From NCBI GenBank assembly GCA_015521085.1, contig WAOW01000006.1:220803-284802 (forward strand): a DNA stretch of 64,000 nucleotides, in the 5' to 3' direction. Under the pieces are notes generated by a model. It saw only the letters and a program-made list of their open reading frames with translations. It searched no databases and was not told where the DNA came from. Below, one piece after another: positions 20,112 through 28,615 of this stretch (its first letter is position 1; each line of letters starts with the position of its first letter). The translations under genes and the position numbers were made by a program. Origin of the DNA: Candidatus Thermodiscus eudorianus. GTDB taxonomy: Archaea > Thermoproteota > Thermoprotei_A > Sulfolobales > Acidilobaceae.

Positions 20112-21053
20112 CTAGAGCTTGAAGGTTTCTATTACTTTTTCTTTGAAGACCGTCCAGGGGTCTACTAGTGGCTTGCCCTCGACTTCGACCGGCCTCTTGC
20201 CTGGAGGGTACTCGAAGTAGTTTAGTATTATCTTGCCTAGGCGTTCCTCGAATGTGTCCTTTGCTATGTTCCTATAGAGGATTCCGAGGGGTATTTTGTC
20301 TCCCCACTCGACTAGTTTAGCTAGTATCTGGGGCATCTTTGCCAGTAGCTCTTCCTGGGTTGAAACTGTCGGATTCCAGTCGGGCTCCTTCTCTGCGAGA
20401 TAGTATATTCGCTCCTCATACCACTGCTTTGTCATTATGTTATTGTAGGTTGGACATGGTTGTAGTATCTGGACTAGGCTCGTCCCCTTATGTTCTATAG
20501 CCTGCTTGATCAGCTCCTTGGTCTGTTCTACGTGGTAGGCGTAGGCTCTTCCTATGAATGTGTAGCCGCTGGCGAAGGCTAATAGCACGGGGTTTATGTT
20601 GTCGTGGAGGTTTGGCCCTGGGAGTGCCTTTGTCTGTATCCATGCTGGTAGAGTTGGCCCTGCCTGTCCCTTTGTGAGCCCGTAGACCGCGTTGTCGTGG
20701 ACTATTACAGTTATGTCGACGTTCCTCCTGCCCACGGAGACGAAGTGCTCCACGCCTATGCCAAGCATGTCGCCGTCGCCTCCTAGGGCGATGACTGTCT
20801 GGCTGGGGTTGGCTAGCTTTATCCCGGTTGCCGCTGGTATTGCTCTTCCGTGGACTACGTGCATGTTGGAGCCCTTGATGTAGTAACATGACCTACCGGA
20901 GCAGCCGATCCCGGTGACTATGCTTAGCTTCCTCGGCTCGATATCGAGCTCTGCTACCGCCCTATGTATGGCGGCTAGTATCCCGTAATTGCCACATCCT
21001 GGGCACCATTGCACCCAGGCTGGCGTCCTGTACTCCATCCAGTTACGCGCCAC
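20112..21053 (-). CDS. 2-oxoacid:ferredoxin oxidoreductase, beta subunit
   Basis: A 313-residue thiamine-diphosphate subunit with the N-terminal cluster/TPP landmarks WCPGCGNYGI and the TPP motif GGDGDMLGIGVEHFVS...NNAVYGLTKGQ (read here as DNAVYGLTKGQAGPT). With the fused alpha subunit it oxidatively decarboxylates pyruvate and/or 2-oxoglutarate to acyl-CoA, reducing ferredoxin. It overlaps the upstream alpha gene by 11 bases. The crenarchaeal two-subunit enzymes are usually broad for 2-oxoacids. Confidence 0.95.
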   Translation of the reverse strand: MARNWMEYRTPAWVQWCPGCGNYGILAAIHRAVAELDIEPRKLSIVTGIGCSGRSCYYIKGSNMHVVHGRAIPAATGIKLANPSQTVIALGGDGDMLGIGVEHFVSVGRRNVDITVIVHDNAVYGLTKGQAGPTLPAWIQTKALPGPNLHDNINPVLLAFASGYTFIGRAYAYHVEQTKELIKQAIEHKGTSLVQILQPCPTYNNIMTKQWYEERIYYLAEKEPDWNPTVSTQEELLAKMPQILAKLVEWGDKIPLGILYRNIAKDTFEERLGKIILNYFEYPPGKRPVEVEGKPLVDPWTVFKEKVIETFKL

Positions 21054-22977
21054 CCTTCATCACCACCTCCTCCTTACCGGTCTCAAGAATCTCTATTACT
21101 GCGTTGGCTATCTCGGTGTCCCAGAAGGCCCTGCCGTTGAGCTTCTTAATATGGTGTTTAATCGCGAATCCCGTGAAGCCCCTAATTAGGAAGGCCGCTT
21201 GAAGCATGTCGTTCTGCTCTATGTTGATCACCGTCTCAGCCCTCGTCAAGACATCAAGTACCTCCTTTGCGGGGAAGGGATAGAAGAGCCTGATCTGCAG
21301 GAAGTTTGCATGAACTCCCTTCTCTTCGAGTATTTTCATGGCCTCCAGTATTATTTGCTTCGTCGATCCCCACGACACGAGTGTTACTGGAGCGTCGGGG
21401 TCTCCGTGTAGGACTACTTTCTCCTCGCTGGGGATCTCTTTGGCTATAGTCTCGAACTTCTTCCTCCTCTTCTCCACCATTTTGTCCCTCAATTCAGGGT
21501 CCTCTGTCGGATAGCCCTCCTCCGTGTGTTCCAGCCCGGTCAGTATCATTTCGCTCGCCCCTATGGGGGCGAAGGGGCTTATGCCAGTGTCTGTTAGAGC
21601 GTACCTCTTGTACCCTGGCGGGGGGTTCTCTATCCTCTGCCCGCGCTCTACAACTGCTTTTGAAGGGTCTACGTCCTCTGGGTATAGGGATGTGGTTGTG
21701 CTTGCTAGGTATTTGTCTAGCAGGTGGATTACAGGGGTCTGGTATTTCTCGGCCCAGTTAAGGGCTTTGATGGCGTCATAGAACGCCTCTACATGGTCGC
21801 CGCTCGCCAGGACTATCTTCGGGTTATCACCGTGGCCAGAGAACATGGCGTGTAAGAGGTCCTGCTGGCCCTCCTTTGTCGGCAACCCGGTGCTGGGCCC
21901 ACCCCTCATCCATATCGTTAGGACCACGGGGATCTCGGCCATTATGGCTAGGCTCACGGCCTCGTTCATCAAAGCGAACCCTGGCCCGCTAGTGCTGGTC
22001 GCCGACCTTGCCCCCGCAGCTCCAGCGCCTAGAGCCATCATTATCGCTGAGAGCTCGTCCTCCGTCTGAACGATGGCAGTGCCTAGCTTTGGAACTCCCA
22101 GTTTCTCGCTCGCCTCGTCTGTCAGCTCGTGGTACCTGAACTTCTCCATGTATATAGCCTCGTCGCTGGCTGGGGTTATGGGGTAGTAGCTTTGGAACGT
22201 CAGGCCTCCCGTTATCTTGCCCATAGCTACGAGGTCGTTGCCGGTAGCTAGCATTACTTTCTTGCCCCTGTGGGGCCCGTCGGGTAATACAATGCTGGGT
22301 TTTCCGAAATGCTCCTCGACGTATTCGATTGCGAGCCTACTGGCTTCCACGTTTATGTTGACTACTTTCTTCTTAGCCGCGAAGTGGGTAGCTATTCCCC
22401 TCTCGATGCACCTCGGCTCCACTCCCATGAGGTACAGCATTGAAGCTAGGCCTAGAGTGTTGACCGCCCTGGAGACCGAGGTTAGGCTTGCTCCGGTCTT
22501 CTCGGCTAGCTTCCTGACTAGTTCACGAAGTGGTAGTGGGACTAGCTTTACACCGTTCTCCTCGGCTAGTTTAACTGCGCTCCCGGCTGTTGGAGGGAGG
22601 TTCCTGGAGGCGAATAGATCCTTTAGCCTCTTCTTCAAGACGGCCTCCATGGGCTGTATAGCGTCTATCTTTGTGTTCAGCACGTTCAGGTCGTATACTA
22701 GTATCCCGCCTGGCCTGACGTCGTTGAAGTGCGTGAGTATGCTCTCCGCGTCCAGGGCCACTGCAGCATCTACGGGGAACCTGATTGCGCCTGGCCTATC
22801 GAATCTCGCCCTTATCGTGTAATAGCTATGGGCGCCCATTATGTTGCTCTTGTAGTCGCGCGTGCCTATTACAGCGTACCCCTTCAAGACCAGCGTTTTC
22901 AGGGCGATCTGGCCAGCGGATTCTATCCCCCCGCCCTGGGGGCCGCCTATGAGAAGTAGCACATCCGGGTCGTTCAA
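21043..22977 (-). CDS. 2-oxoacid:ferredoxin oxidoreductase, fused gamma-alpha subunit
   Basis: About 644 residues. The N-terminal gamma-type domain (GGPQGGGIESAGQIALKTLVLKGY) is fused to the alpha domain carrying the YPITPASDEA motif near residue 275, as in the Sulfolobus-type enzyme. Start chosen at TTG 22977 (LNDPDVLLLIGG), with GGTGGTG upstream, rather than the longer frame from 22995. First gene of the OFOR pair and partner of the beta subunit at 20112. It could supply reduced ferredoxin and acyl-CoA to the pathway that includes the ADP-forming synthetase at 49471. Confidence 0.95.
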   Translation of the reverse strand: MNDPDVLLLIGGPQGGGIESAGQIALKTLVLKGYAVIGTRDYKSNIMGAHSYYTIRARFDRPGAIRFPVDAAVALDAESILTHFNDVRPGGILVYDLNVLNTKIDAIQPMEAVLKKRLKDLFASRNLPPTAGSAVKLAEENGVKLVPLPLRELVRKLAEKTGASLTSVSRAVNTLGLASMLYLMGVEPRCIERGIATHFAAKKKVVNINVEASRLAIEYVEEHFGKPSIVLPDGPHRGKKVMLATGNDLVAMGKITGGLTFQSYYPITPASDEAIYMEKFRYHELTDEASEKLGVPKLGTAIVQTEDELSAIMMALGAGAAGARSATSTSGPGFALMNEAVSLAIMAEIPVVLTIWMRGGPSTGLPTKEGQQDLLHAMFSGHGDNPKIVLASGDHVEAFYDAIKALNWAEKYQTPVIHLLDKYLASTTTSLYPEDVDPSKAVVERGQRIENPPPGYKRYALTDTGISPFAPIGASEMILTGLEHTEEGYPTEDPELRDKMVEKRRKKFETIAKEIPSEEKVVLHGDPDAPVTLVSWGSTKQIILEAMKILEEKGVHANFLQIRLFYPFPAKEVLDVLTRAETVINIEQNDMLQAAFLIRGFTGFAIKHHIKKLNGRAFWDTEIANAVIEILETGKEEVVMKGGA

Positions 22978-23007
22978 TATACACCACCTACCCAAGCCTG
23001 GGTTATG

Positions 23008-23358
23008 TTAGAAGACACTATATAGCTCCTCCCTAACATCGGGATCGACATAGGCACCCCTGTGCACCCTATGCCCCCTTCTTAGGAGATCCCTTGCTTC
23101 AACGCCGATTATTCTAGTCTTACACGTGGAACACCAGTAAAATTCGTAGTCGTTTATTTTTAACTCTCTCCACTCGCTACAGCTGTCGTCTTCGAATGTA
23201 AAGCGTGCATGGCGCGTGCAGTATCCTATGAAACCATAGTGTATGTGGGGGCGCCAGTAATCGCAGGTGACGCACATGCCTGGTCGCCGTTCTCTGGCAT
23301 TATTGTCATGGCCCTCGCGGGCTCCAGTCTCCGGTGGTCGGCTCTCCATAGCAGGCAC
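23008..23358 (-). CDS. Small Cys/His-rich protein, probable metal site
   Basis: Up to 116 residues. The first 27 residues are low-complexity and may not be translated; ATG 23277 (MCVTCDYWRPHIHYGFIGYC) is an alternative start. From there, Cys pairs CVTC, YC, CSEW and CSTC plus His residues suggest one or two zinc or iron-sulfur sites. Unrecognised family. It lies 13 bases upstream of the OFOR alpha start region and could be the first gene of that operon. Confidence 0.65.
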   Translation of the reverse strand: MPAMESRPPETGAREGHDNNARERRPGMCVTCDYWRPHIHYGFIGYCTRHARFTFEDDSCSEWRELKINDYEFYWCSTCKTRIIGVEARDLLRRGHRVHRGAYVDPDVREELYSVF

Positions 23359-23458
23359 CTCTACCAGGGGCCCGCTCGGTACCGGGCTAATTAACGTGTA
23401 GGATGCCAGGGATTATAGGTGTGAAGTGGAGGAGGTGATCGTCCTCCATAAAAGTAAT

Positions 23459-23470
23459 TAGACGCGTCTA
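23459..23470. promoter_or_regulatory. Perfect 12-bp palindrome upstream of the DUF2258 gene
   Basis: TAGACGCGTCTA reads the same on both strands. It is located 29 bases before the ATG at 23499, just downstream of an AT-rich ATAAAAGTAATTA that could be the TATA box. This is the position of an operator overlapping the transcription start. No regulator is identified. Confidence 0.45.
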
Positions 23471-23498
23471 GATAGTCTATAACATGGGTGTCTAAGTT

Positions 23499-24200
23499 AT
23501 GGCTACAAACACCTTAAGGACGGGATTAGTCATAGCCGGCGGCTACGCGGATAAAGTGAGGCGCGTCCTCTTCGCCCAGCTGAGGGATCTAATCAAGAAC
23601 GGCGAGATAACCAATACCGATGTAGCGCGCGCCGCGGCAGAGCTCAACCGGCTGCTCTTCGAGATCCTGGTTAACAAGCTACAGGTGGATAAAGGCGATG
23701 TAGTCAGGATCTCCATCGACTATACCGTTGACGAGGAGGGTATTAAGTGGAACCTAGAAACGCTCCAGGTACAGGTATGGAAGAGAATTCCCGACGAGGA
23801 GGTAGAGGCTAAGGTTAAAGAGGCGTTACCCGAGGCCGAGGCCCTGATGAAGGGCGCTATAGAGCTCCAAGTAAACAAGCTTGGCGAGACAGACACAGGG
23901 GATATAGTATACGAGGTAACCTACAACAACATGCGAGTAGGAGCCCTACTAGTCACGCCACTAAACGGTAACGCCGTTGTCAGAGGCGCTATAACAGAAC
24001 CCACCCCAATGGTACTCAAGAGAAGCGTAGTCGAGGTCGAAGGCAGCCTAGACGACTTCATAAGCGAGAACGCCTCCAGGCTCATCAGCAACGCCAGAAA
24101 CACCGAGAAGAGAGAGGCCGAGAAAGTGGTGAGAGAGATACTCGCATTGACCAAGGCGGAAACAGAGATCGAAGAGGAAGAACCCTACGAGCCCGAATAG
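23499..24200 (+). CDS. DUF2258-like conserved archaeal protein
   Basis: A 233-residue acidic soluble protein (MATNTLRTGLVIAGGYADKVRRVLFAQLRDLIKNGEI). The N-terminal alpha/beta part followed by long C-terminal helices and an EEEEPYEPE tail matches my memory of DUF2258, a family restricted to archaea. I cannot exclude kinship with archaeal ssDNA-binding proteins, whose acidic tails look similar. Monocistronic, with a palindrome before it and tRNA-Leu after it. Confidence 0.75.
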   Translation: MATNTLRTGLVIAGGYADKVRRVLFAQLRDLIKNGEITNTDVARAAAELNRLLFEILVNKLQVDKGDVVRISIDYTVDEEGIKWNLETLQVQVWKRIPDEEVEAKVKEALPEAEALMKGAIELQVNKLGETDTGDIVYEVTYNNMRVGALLVTPLNGNAVVRGAITEPTPMVLKRSVVEVEGSLDDFISENASRLISNARNTEKREAEKVVREILALTKAETEIEEEEPYEPE

Positions 24201-24262
24201 GAAAGGGCGAAACCCACTTAAACACCGGAGCCTAAATCACAGGTCTCTAATGGTTGTGTTGG

Positions 24263-24347
24263 GCGGGGGTGCCCGAGCCTGGCCAAAGGGGTCGGGCTTA
24301 GGACCCGATGGCGTAGGCCTGCGTGGGTTCAAATCCCACCCCCCGCA
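24263..24347 (+). tRNA. tRNA-Leu (anticodon UAG)
   Basis: The acceptor stem is GCGGGGG/CCCCCGC with encoded CCA at 24348-24350. A class II tRNA with long variable arm (GATGGCGTAGGCCTGC). Anticodon loop CTTAGGA, anticodon UAG, reading CUA. T loop TTCAAAT. The 14 bases before it (AATGGTTGTGTTGG) are also found before the tRNA-Leu(GAG) gene at 33591. Confidence 0.96.
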
Positions 24348-24382
24348 CCAATGACATAAGAGGTTCTACTGGATTCGGCTTC

Positions 24383-25705
24383 TTAGGGGTAGAATAGGTA
24401 TAGCACTATGCTTAGGGTGAATGGGAAGATTGATTCTATGATGCTCCATCTTAGTATCAAGCCGATTTCGGCGCTGTCTAGTTTGGATGTATCGGCGTAG
24501 AGTATCTTGTTGAGTGATGCGGTGCCTATTGATAGGAACATGCCTGCTAGGGCTACATTCACGGGGATGGAGTCGTATACGGTTGCCAGGGATAGTATGG
24601 TTGCCGTCGCGTTGACTAGGCCTCCAAGTGCGGATATGACTAGGGTGGCGATTGATACGGGGAGTATTGCCTGGAACTCGTTGACTATCTGGAAGGATAG
24701 GGTGAGGACTAAGTATGCCGCCGCACTCTTCAGCGCCAGGCTCCAGGAGAGCGGGTTGGTCACGTGGAGCGTTATCTGCCTGCCGTGAGTGACCTCCCTT
24801 ACACCGCCTAGCGAGACGGCTAAGTGCACGAGGACCAGGGTTAAGACGGCTAGCGCCGCATAGACGTCGATCGTGTTTGTGAAAATGTATAGCGCTATCA
24901 GGATCAGCGCGGAGGCTCTGATCTGGAGTACTGCTAGGATCATCCTTACAGCCATGGAGAGGATCCTCCTCCTAAGCTTGGGGTCGTCTATGCCTGGTAG
25001 TAGAGCAGTGACTCCTCCAATAGCGGCCTCGCTACTGACTAGGCTGCCGAGTCCCGCCGCGTAGAGTAGTCCCCTGCCGCCCCATATCTTAGCCGCTGCA
25101 TAGCTTACGAATGAGAGGAGTAGTACTATGGCGAAGAAAATGTACACCTTATAGACTATGTCAACGCCTGCCTGGACAGCGTAGGAGTGTACAATGGGGC
25201 CTATAACCAGGGATATAGCGGCGACCTCAAGCATAGCAAGCATCTCGGAATAGCTTATCTCCGCGGCCAGCCTCTCGGCAGGATACTTCAGGGCCAGTAT
25301 GAGCGTGACTATTACCGCTAGAGAGGCCGACTCTATATGGAGGCCTAGGCCGGCTAGGAAGCCGACTATGAACGTCACGAGCATGACCAGGTACGTGGTT
25401 ATACCCAGGATCCTCTGGCGGACCATGCGTGCATAGGCGTGTATTAACACGATTAACACGAGGCTAAGGAAGGCTAGGGGCAGTACTATCCCGCCTCCAG
25501 GCATCTCGGGCGCCAGGTAACGGGCTATGTAAGAAGAGACGGCCCCGTAGATGCTTAGGAGGCCGAAACTCCTCATGCCGGGTATACTACCCGCCTTGCC
25601 CTCCGATTCCTCCGGCCTCAGCTGCGCCCTCTCACGCTCCAAGCCTATAAGTATACCGCCTAGAAGCGATATTATCACGTTAACGACAAAGTCAGCCCCG
25701 CTCAA
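24383..25705 (-). CDS. MgtC/SapB-DUF4010 membrane protein
   Basis: A 440-residue polytopic protein. The first 140 residues carry the MgtC/SapB hallmark LLGGILIGLERERAQ and GMRSFGLLSIYGAVSSYIA. The rest (about 170-440) is a second membrane domain typical of DUF4010 fusions. About 12 spans in total. MgtC-type proteins are linked to magnesium homeostasis and membrane stress, but the fused archaeal forms are not characterised. The adjacent gene at 25712 lies seven bases upstream and is probably co-transcribed. Confidence 0.88.
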   Translation of the reverse strand: MSGADFVVNVIISLLGGILIGLERERAQLRPEESEGKAGSIPGMRSFGLLSIYGAVSSYIARYLAPEMPGGGIVLPLAFLSLVLIVLIHAYARMVRQRILGITTYLVMLVTFIVGFLAGLGLHIESASLAVIVTLILALKYPAERLAAEISYSEMLAMLEVAAISLVIGPIVHSYAVQAGVDIVYKVYIFFAIVLLLSFVSYAAAKIWGGRGLLYAAGLGSLVSSEAAIGGVTALLPGIDDPKLRRRILSMAVRMILAVLQIRASALILIALYIFTNTIDVYAALAVLTLVLVHLAVSLGGVREVTHGRQITLHVTNPLSWSLALKSAAAYLVLTLSFQIVNEFQAILPVSIATLVISALGGLVNATATILSLATVYDSIPVNVALAGMFLSIGTASLNKILYADTSKLDSAEIGLILRWSIIESIFPFTLSIVLYLFYP

Positions 25706-25711
25706 ATAACG

Positions 25712-26206
25712 TCACCTCCAGGCATCCTCTAGGCTCCTCGCAAGTCTTGCAGCCGAGGCCATTGCATCCCCGACCTCGTCTACCGCGAACTGGAACGCTG
25801 AAGACGGCAGTATGTATGGTGGATTCCTCGAACGTGTTTCCCTGCCTAGCTTGACCACGAGAGACTTACCTACGAGTTCTGCGAAAACATAGCGGCCCTC
25901 GACGACGCCATATGCGGCATTCTTGCCCGCTATCCTCCTCCATTTTTTAACCGCGTTGGGGCCGGGCAGGCCGCTTGCACCCCGGCATACTATCTTGACC
26001 TCGAAGGACGCGGCTGAGGCTCTCTCAGTTACCAGCTCGCGTATCCTGTCTAGAGCGTTTGGAGTGAACTCTACGACGATCCTGCGTGTGATCTCGTCTT
26101 TAAAGACTAGTTTTCCGGCTGAGCCCAGTTCTCGGAGCGTCCTAGTCCAGGGGCTCTCCTCTCTGAGGTACATGGTTGCTATACCATATACCTGGCATCC
26201 CTTCAC
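25712..26206 (-). CDS. Hypothetical protein
   Basis: A 164-residue soluble basic protein with alternating strands and helices (RRIVVEFTPNALDRIRELV, YGVVEGRYVFAELVGKSLVVKLGRETRS) and a C-terminal helix. No recognised motif. Same strand and close to the MgtC-like gene. Function unknown. Confidence 0.65.
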   Translation of the reverse strand: MKGCQVYGIATMYLREESPWTRTLRELGSAGKLVFKDEITRRIVVEFTPNALDRIRELVTERASAASFEVKIVCRGASGLPGPNAVKKWRRIAGKNAAYGVVEGRYVFAELVGKSLVVKLGRETRSRNPPYILPSSAFQFAVDEVGDAMASAARLARSLEDAWR

Positions 26207-26405
26207 GGCCCATCACCTACTGGTCAGGCGGGGATAACCTCTTCACTACTCGGGTTACCTCGATATCATCATCCCATGCTCTCCTAGGCAAATGCCGCCC
26301 CTTCGGGAACACGAGCCCTCTTCACTGCTCCGACGCGTGGCGATCCACATCGGGGCCATAGCTATATTGCCCAACGCGACCTAATAATAGTGGTGAACGG
26401 ACCCC

Positions 26406-26834
26406 TTGTACAAGAAACTACTCGTCGGAGTCGACTGGTCGGAGGCATCTCTAAAGGCCGTGGAGAAAGCCGTTGAGATGGCTAAAGCCATGGGGTCAAA
26501 GCTAGTCTTGGTAACCGTTGTTCCTCCTCCGACAGTCTTCCTCGGAGAAGCCATGGCGCCCGAAGTCGTCGACACTACCCCGCTTGTAGAGGCAACCCGG
26601 AGGAAACTATCGGAGCTCGCTGACAGGTACCGGGAGGAGCACAAGGTAGAAGTCTTGGTAGAAGTCATTGTCGGCGAACCCTCGGAGTCCATAGTCGAGT
26701 ATGCCACGGAGATCGAGGCTGATTTAATTGTCCTCGGCAAAAGGAGGCTTTCCGGCATTGAACGCTTCATCCTTGGCAGTGTCACCAAGAAAGTCGTTGA
26801 GAAGTCGCCAGTCGACGTCTTGATCGTGACGTGA
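26406..26834 (+). CDS. Universal stress protein (single UspA domain)
   Basis: A 142-residue cytoplasmic UspA domain with the start strand YKKLLVGVDWSEAS and the C-terminal ATP-binding loop GKRRLSGIERFILGSVTKKVVEKSPVDVLIV, which fits G-x2-G-x9-G-S. TTG start at 26406. It stands alone before tRNA-Ser. A minus-strand frame on the same bases is a shadow. Confidence 0.9.
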   Translation: MYKKLLVGVDWSEASLKAVEKAVEMAKAMGSKLVLVTVVPPPTVFLGEAMAPEVVDTTPLVEATRRKLSELADRYREEHKVEVLVEVIVGEPSESIVEYATEIEADLIVLGKRRLSGIERFILGSVTKKVVEKSPVDVLIVT

Positions 26835-26884
26835 CCCGGAGGAGTAGACTCTAAAAACCTAGTATGCTATCGGTTATCACGGAA

Positions 26885-26970
26885 GCCGGGGTGCCCGAGC
26901 GGACCAAGGGGACGGGCTTGAGACCCGTTCCCCCTCACGGGGGGCGTGGGTTCGAATCCCACCCCCGGCG
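26885..26970 (+). tRNA. tRNA-Ser (anticodon UGA)
   Basis: Class II tRNA. Acceptor GCCGGGG/CCCCGGC, discriminator G, encoded CCA at 26971-26973. Anticodon loop CTTGAGA gives UGA. A long variable stem CCCCCTCACGGGGGG is typical of tRNA-Ser. T arm GTGGG-TTCGAAT-CCCAC. Confidence 0.96.
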
Positions 26971-27021
26971 CCATTATATTGGCTTGATGGTTGGTTGCGG
27001 CTCTGAGAGAGGTAGTAGTGC

Positions 27022-27909
27022 ATGTGGAGGGGCTTCCGGGAGAATAGAATTATACACATTATAATAATATTAGTGATATTAGCTTTTATTGTAGCTGGGA
27101 TTCACGGTAGGAACCCTGACTCGCCCGACTCGCATAAGCCTGTAGAGGCCAAGACAATGAAGCCCGAGGTCAAAGCGTATTGCATGAGTCATGTGGAAGA
27201 CCTGAATTGTATATTATTAATAAAAAATAATTTAAATAAATTAATATATATTAAAAGAGCTGCTATTCTCTACGCGAACACCAGCATAGACCTGGACCTA
27301 AACATGAATGGAATAACAATAGAGCCGAGAAACTATTCAACAATCATCCTAGATATAAACAAGACCAACACTAAGATAACCCAAATCAGCTACAACGGAA
27401 ACAGAACTATAACTATAGCATTAGATGCAGGCCCCCTCCTAGACGCCTTGAAAGACCCTGAGGAGACGCCCACACCGATGCTCAATGTCACGCGGAGTCT
27501 AGTTATAGATGCGGGAGAAGGAGCTATAATACCGGTCGACTACGAGTTGAACTTGAGCGGCTCTAATTGGAACCTGCTCGCGTGGATAGAAGCCAACACC
27601 TCCTCAGGCCTCCTAATCGACACTAAAATCTTCCTGTGGAATGATATACTATACTATGAGAAGGTGGTGAATGTATGGGGGGGAGAAGCAACTATATCCC
27701 TGCCAATACCAGGGACTAATGCCCCTGACTCCATAGTAAGTATGATAACAATAAATATTATTAATAAATATAGTCACCCGGTTAACGTGACGGCTTCCAT
27801 AGCGATCATGGAAACCCCTGGAGTCAATATTTATATAGAGTACATCGGGGGAGGGGTCGAAGTAAGCGCACCCATGGAAGCCGCCATACCCCCGAATCCT
27901 AAGGCCTAG
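27022..27909 (+). CDS. Membrane-anchored extracellular hypothetical protein
   Basis: A 295-residue protein with ATG start and GAGAGGTAG upstream. Residues about 10-30 form a signal anchor. The remaining 265 residues are Asn/Thr/Ile-rich beta-type sequence with several N-glycosylation sequons and two Cys (CMSHVEDLNCI), so the body is likely outside the cell. No recognised domain. The end overlaps the convergent PAP2 gene by 11 bases. Confidence 0.7.
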   Translation: MWRGFRENRIIHIIIILVILAFIVAGIHGRNPDSPDSHKPVEAKTMKPEVKAYCMSHVEDLNCILLIKNNLNKLIYIKRAAILYANTSIDLDLNMNGITIEPRNYSTIILDINKTNTKITQISYNGNRTITIALDAGPLLDALKDPEETPTPMLNVTRSLVIDAGEGAIIPVDYELNLSGSNWNLLAWIEANTSSGLLIDTKIFLWNDILYYEKVVNVWGGEATISLPIPGTNAPDSIVSMITINIINKYSHPVNVTASIAIMETPGVNIYIEYIGGGVEVSAPMEAAIPPNPKA

Positions 27910-28615
27910 AGTAGATCCTTAACACTATATCTCCGATCTTTACGGATACGAGTGCCACTATGAAACCCGCAATAACGTCTAACAGGTAGTGGTTTCCAGT
28001 ATAAATTACCGTGAATGGGACGGCAATCACCATGAAATATCCTATGAGGAGTAGTTTGGCGTGCTTGTTTCCAAATGCCTTCTTGATGTAGTAGTAGAAG
28101 AAGAATGAATACGCCACATGCATGCTTGGCATGGCCGCGTAGGGGTTCGGGTCTATTGATTTCTCTAGCCCAAGCGCCCGGAATACTATGTTTTGTATCC
28201 TGGTTATCCCGGGGTAGGCTATCCAGGGAGGGGCTACCGGCCATACTATGTAGGTTGCTACGGCTATGAGGCTAGCCGTTCCCACTGTTACGAGAGCGTG
28301 GATGTAGTTATCCAAGTCAAATACCAACAAATATAATATTAATATAAATAAATATAATGGATGTAGCGAATAAATGATAGAGCAAAAAACGTCGAGAAGC
28401 CACACCCTATGCAACTGAAAGAACACAGCCAAAGGAGCACCGAAAAAATGTTCCTCGAAAGACAACGGAAGACCATACGTAACGCCTGAATTAAACCGGA
28501 AGGCGATAGACCTCGACGCCTCATAGAGAATAAATATAACTGCGAATGGCATGGCTAGTGCTATCCTGTATACGACGGGCTTCAATAGTCTGGCTAGACG
28601 CACTAACCGCGTCAC
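27899..28615 (-). CDS. PAP2-superfamily membrane phosphatase
   Basis: A 238-residue protein with about six spans. It contains the PAP2 catalytic signatures [14 protein letters not shown] (PSMH) and [13 protein letters not shown] (the nucleophile His of the third motif). Family members remove phosphate from lipid phosphates or transfer phospho-alcohol groups outside the membrane; the arrangement resembles Aur1/Ipt1-type. Its GTG overlaps the cbf5 stop by four bases (GTGA), so it is translationally coupled to the pseudouridine synthase. Confidence 0.88.
   Translation of the reverse strand: MTRLVRLARLLKPVVYRIALAMPFAVIFILYEASRSIAFRFNSGVTYGLPLSFEEHFFGAPLAVFFQLHRVWLLDVFCSIIYSLHPLYLFILILYLLVFDLDNYIHALVTVGTASLIAVATYIVWPVAPPWIAYPGITRIQNIVFRALGLEKSIDPNPYAAMPSMHVAYSFFFYYYIKKAFGNKHAKLLLIGYFMVIAVPFTVIYTGNHYLLDVIAGFIVALVSVKIGDIVLRIYSRP

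Noticed and set aside
22217..22822. 201-codon plus-strand frame
   Set aside because: Shadow of the OFOR alpha gene, whose motifs are unmistakable on the other strand.
24263..24350. tRNA-Leu(UAG) as a second occupied integration site
   Set aside because: No repeated 3' fragment is found downstream within the window and the following genes look like ordinary host genes.
26877..27059. Minus-strand frame with GGGIRTHAPREGE-like sequence
   Set aside because: It is the antisense of tRNA-Ser, a well-known false ORF.
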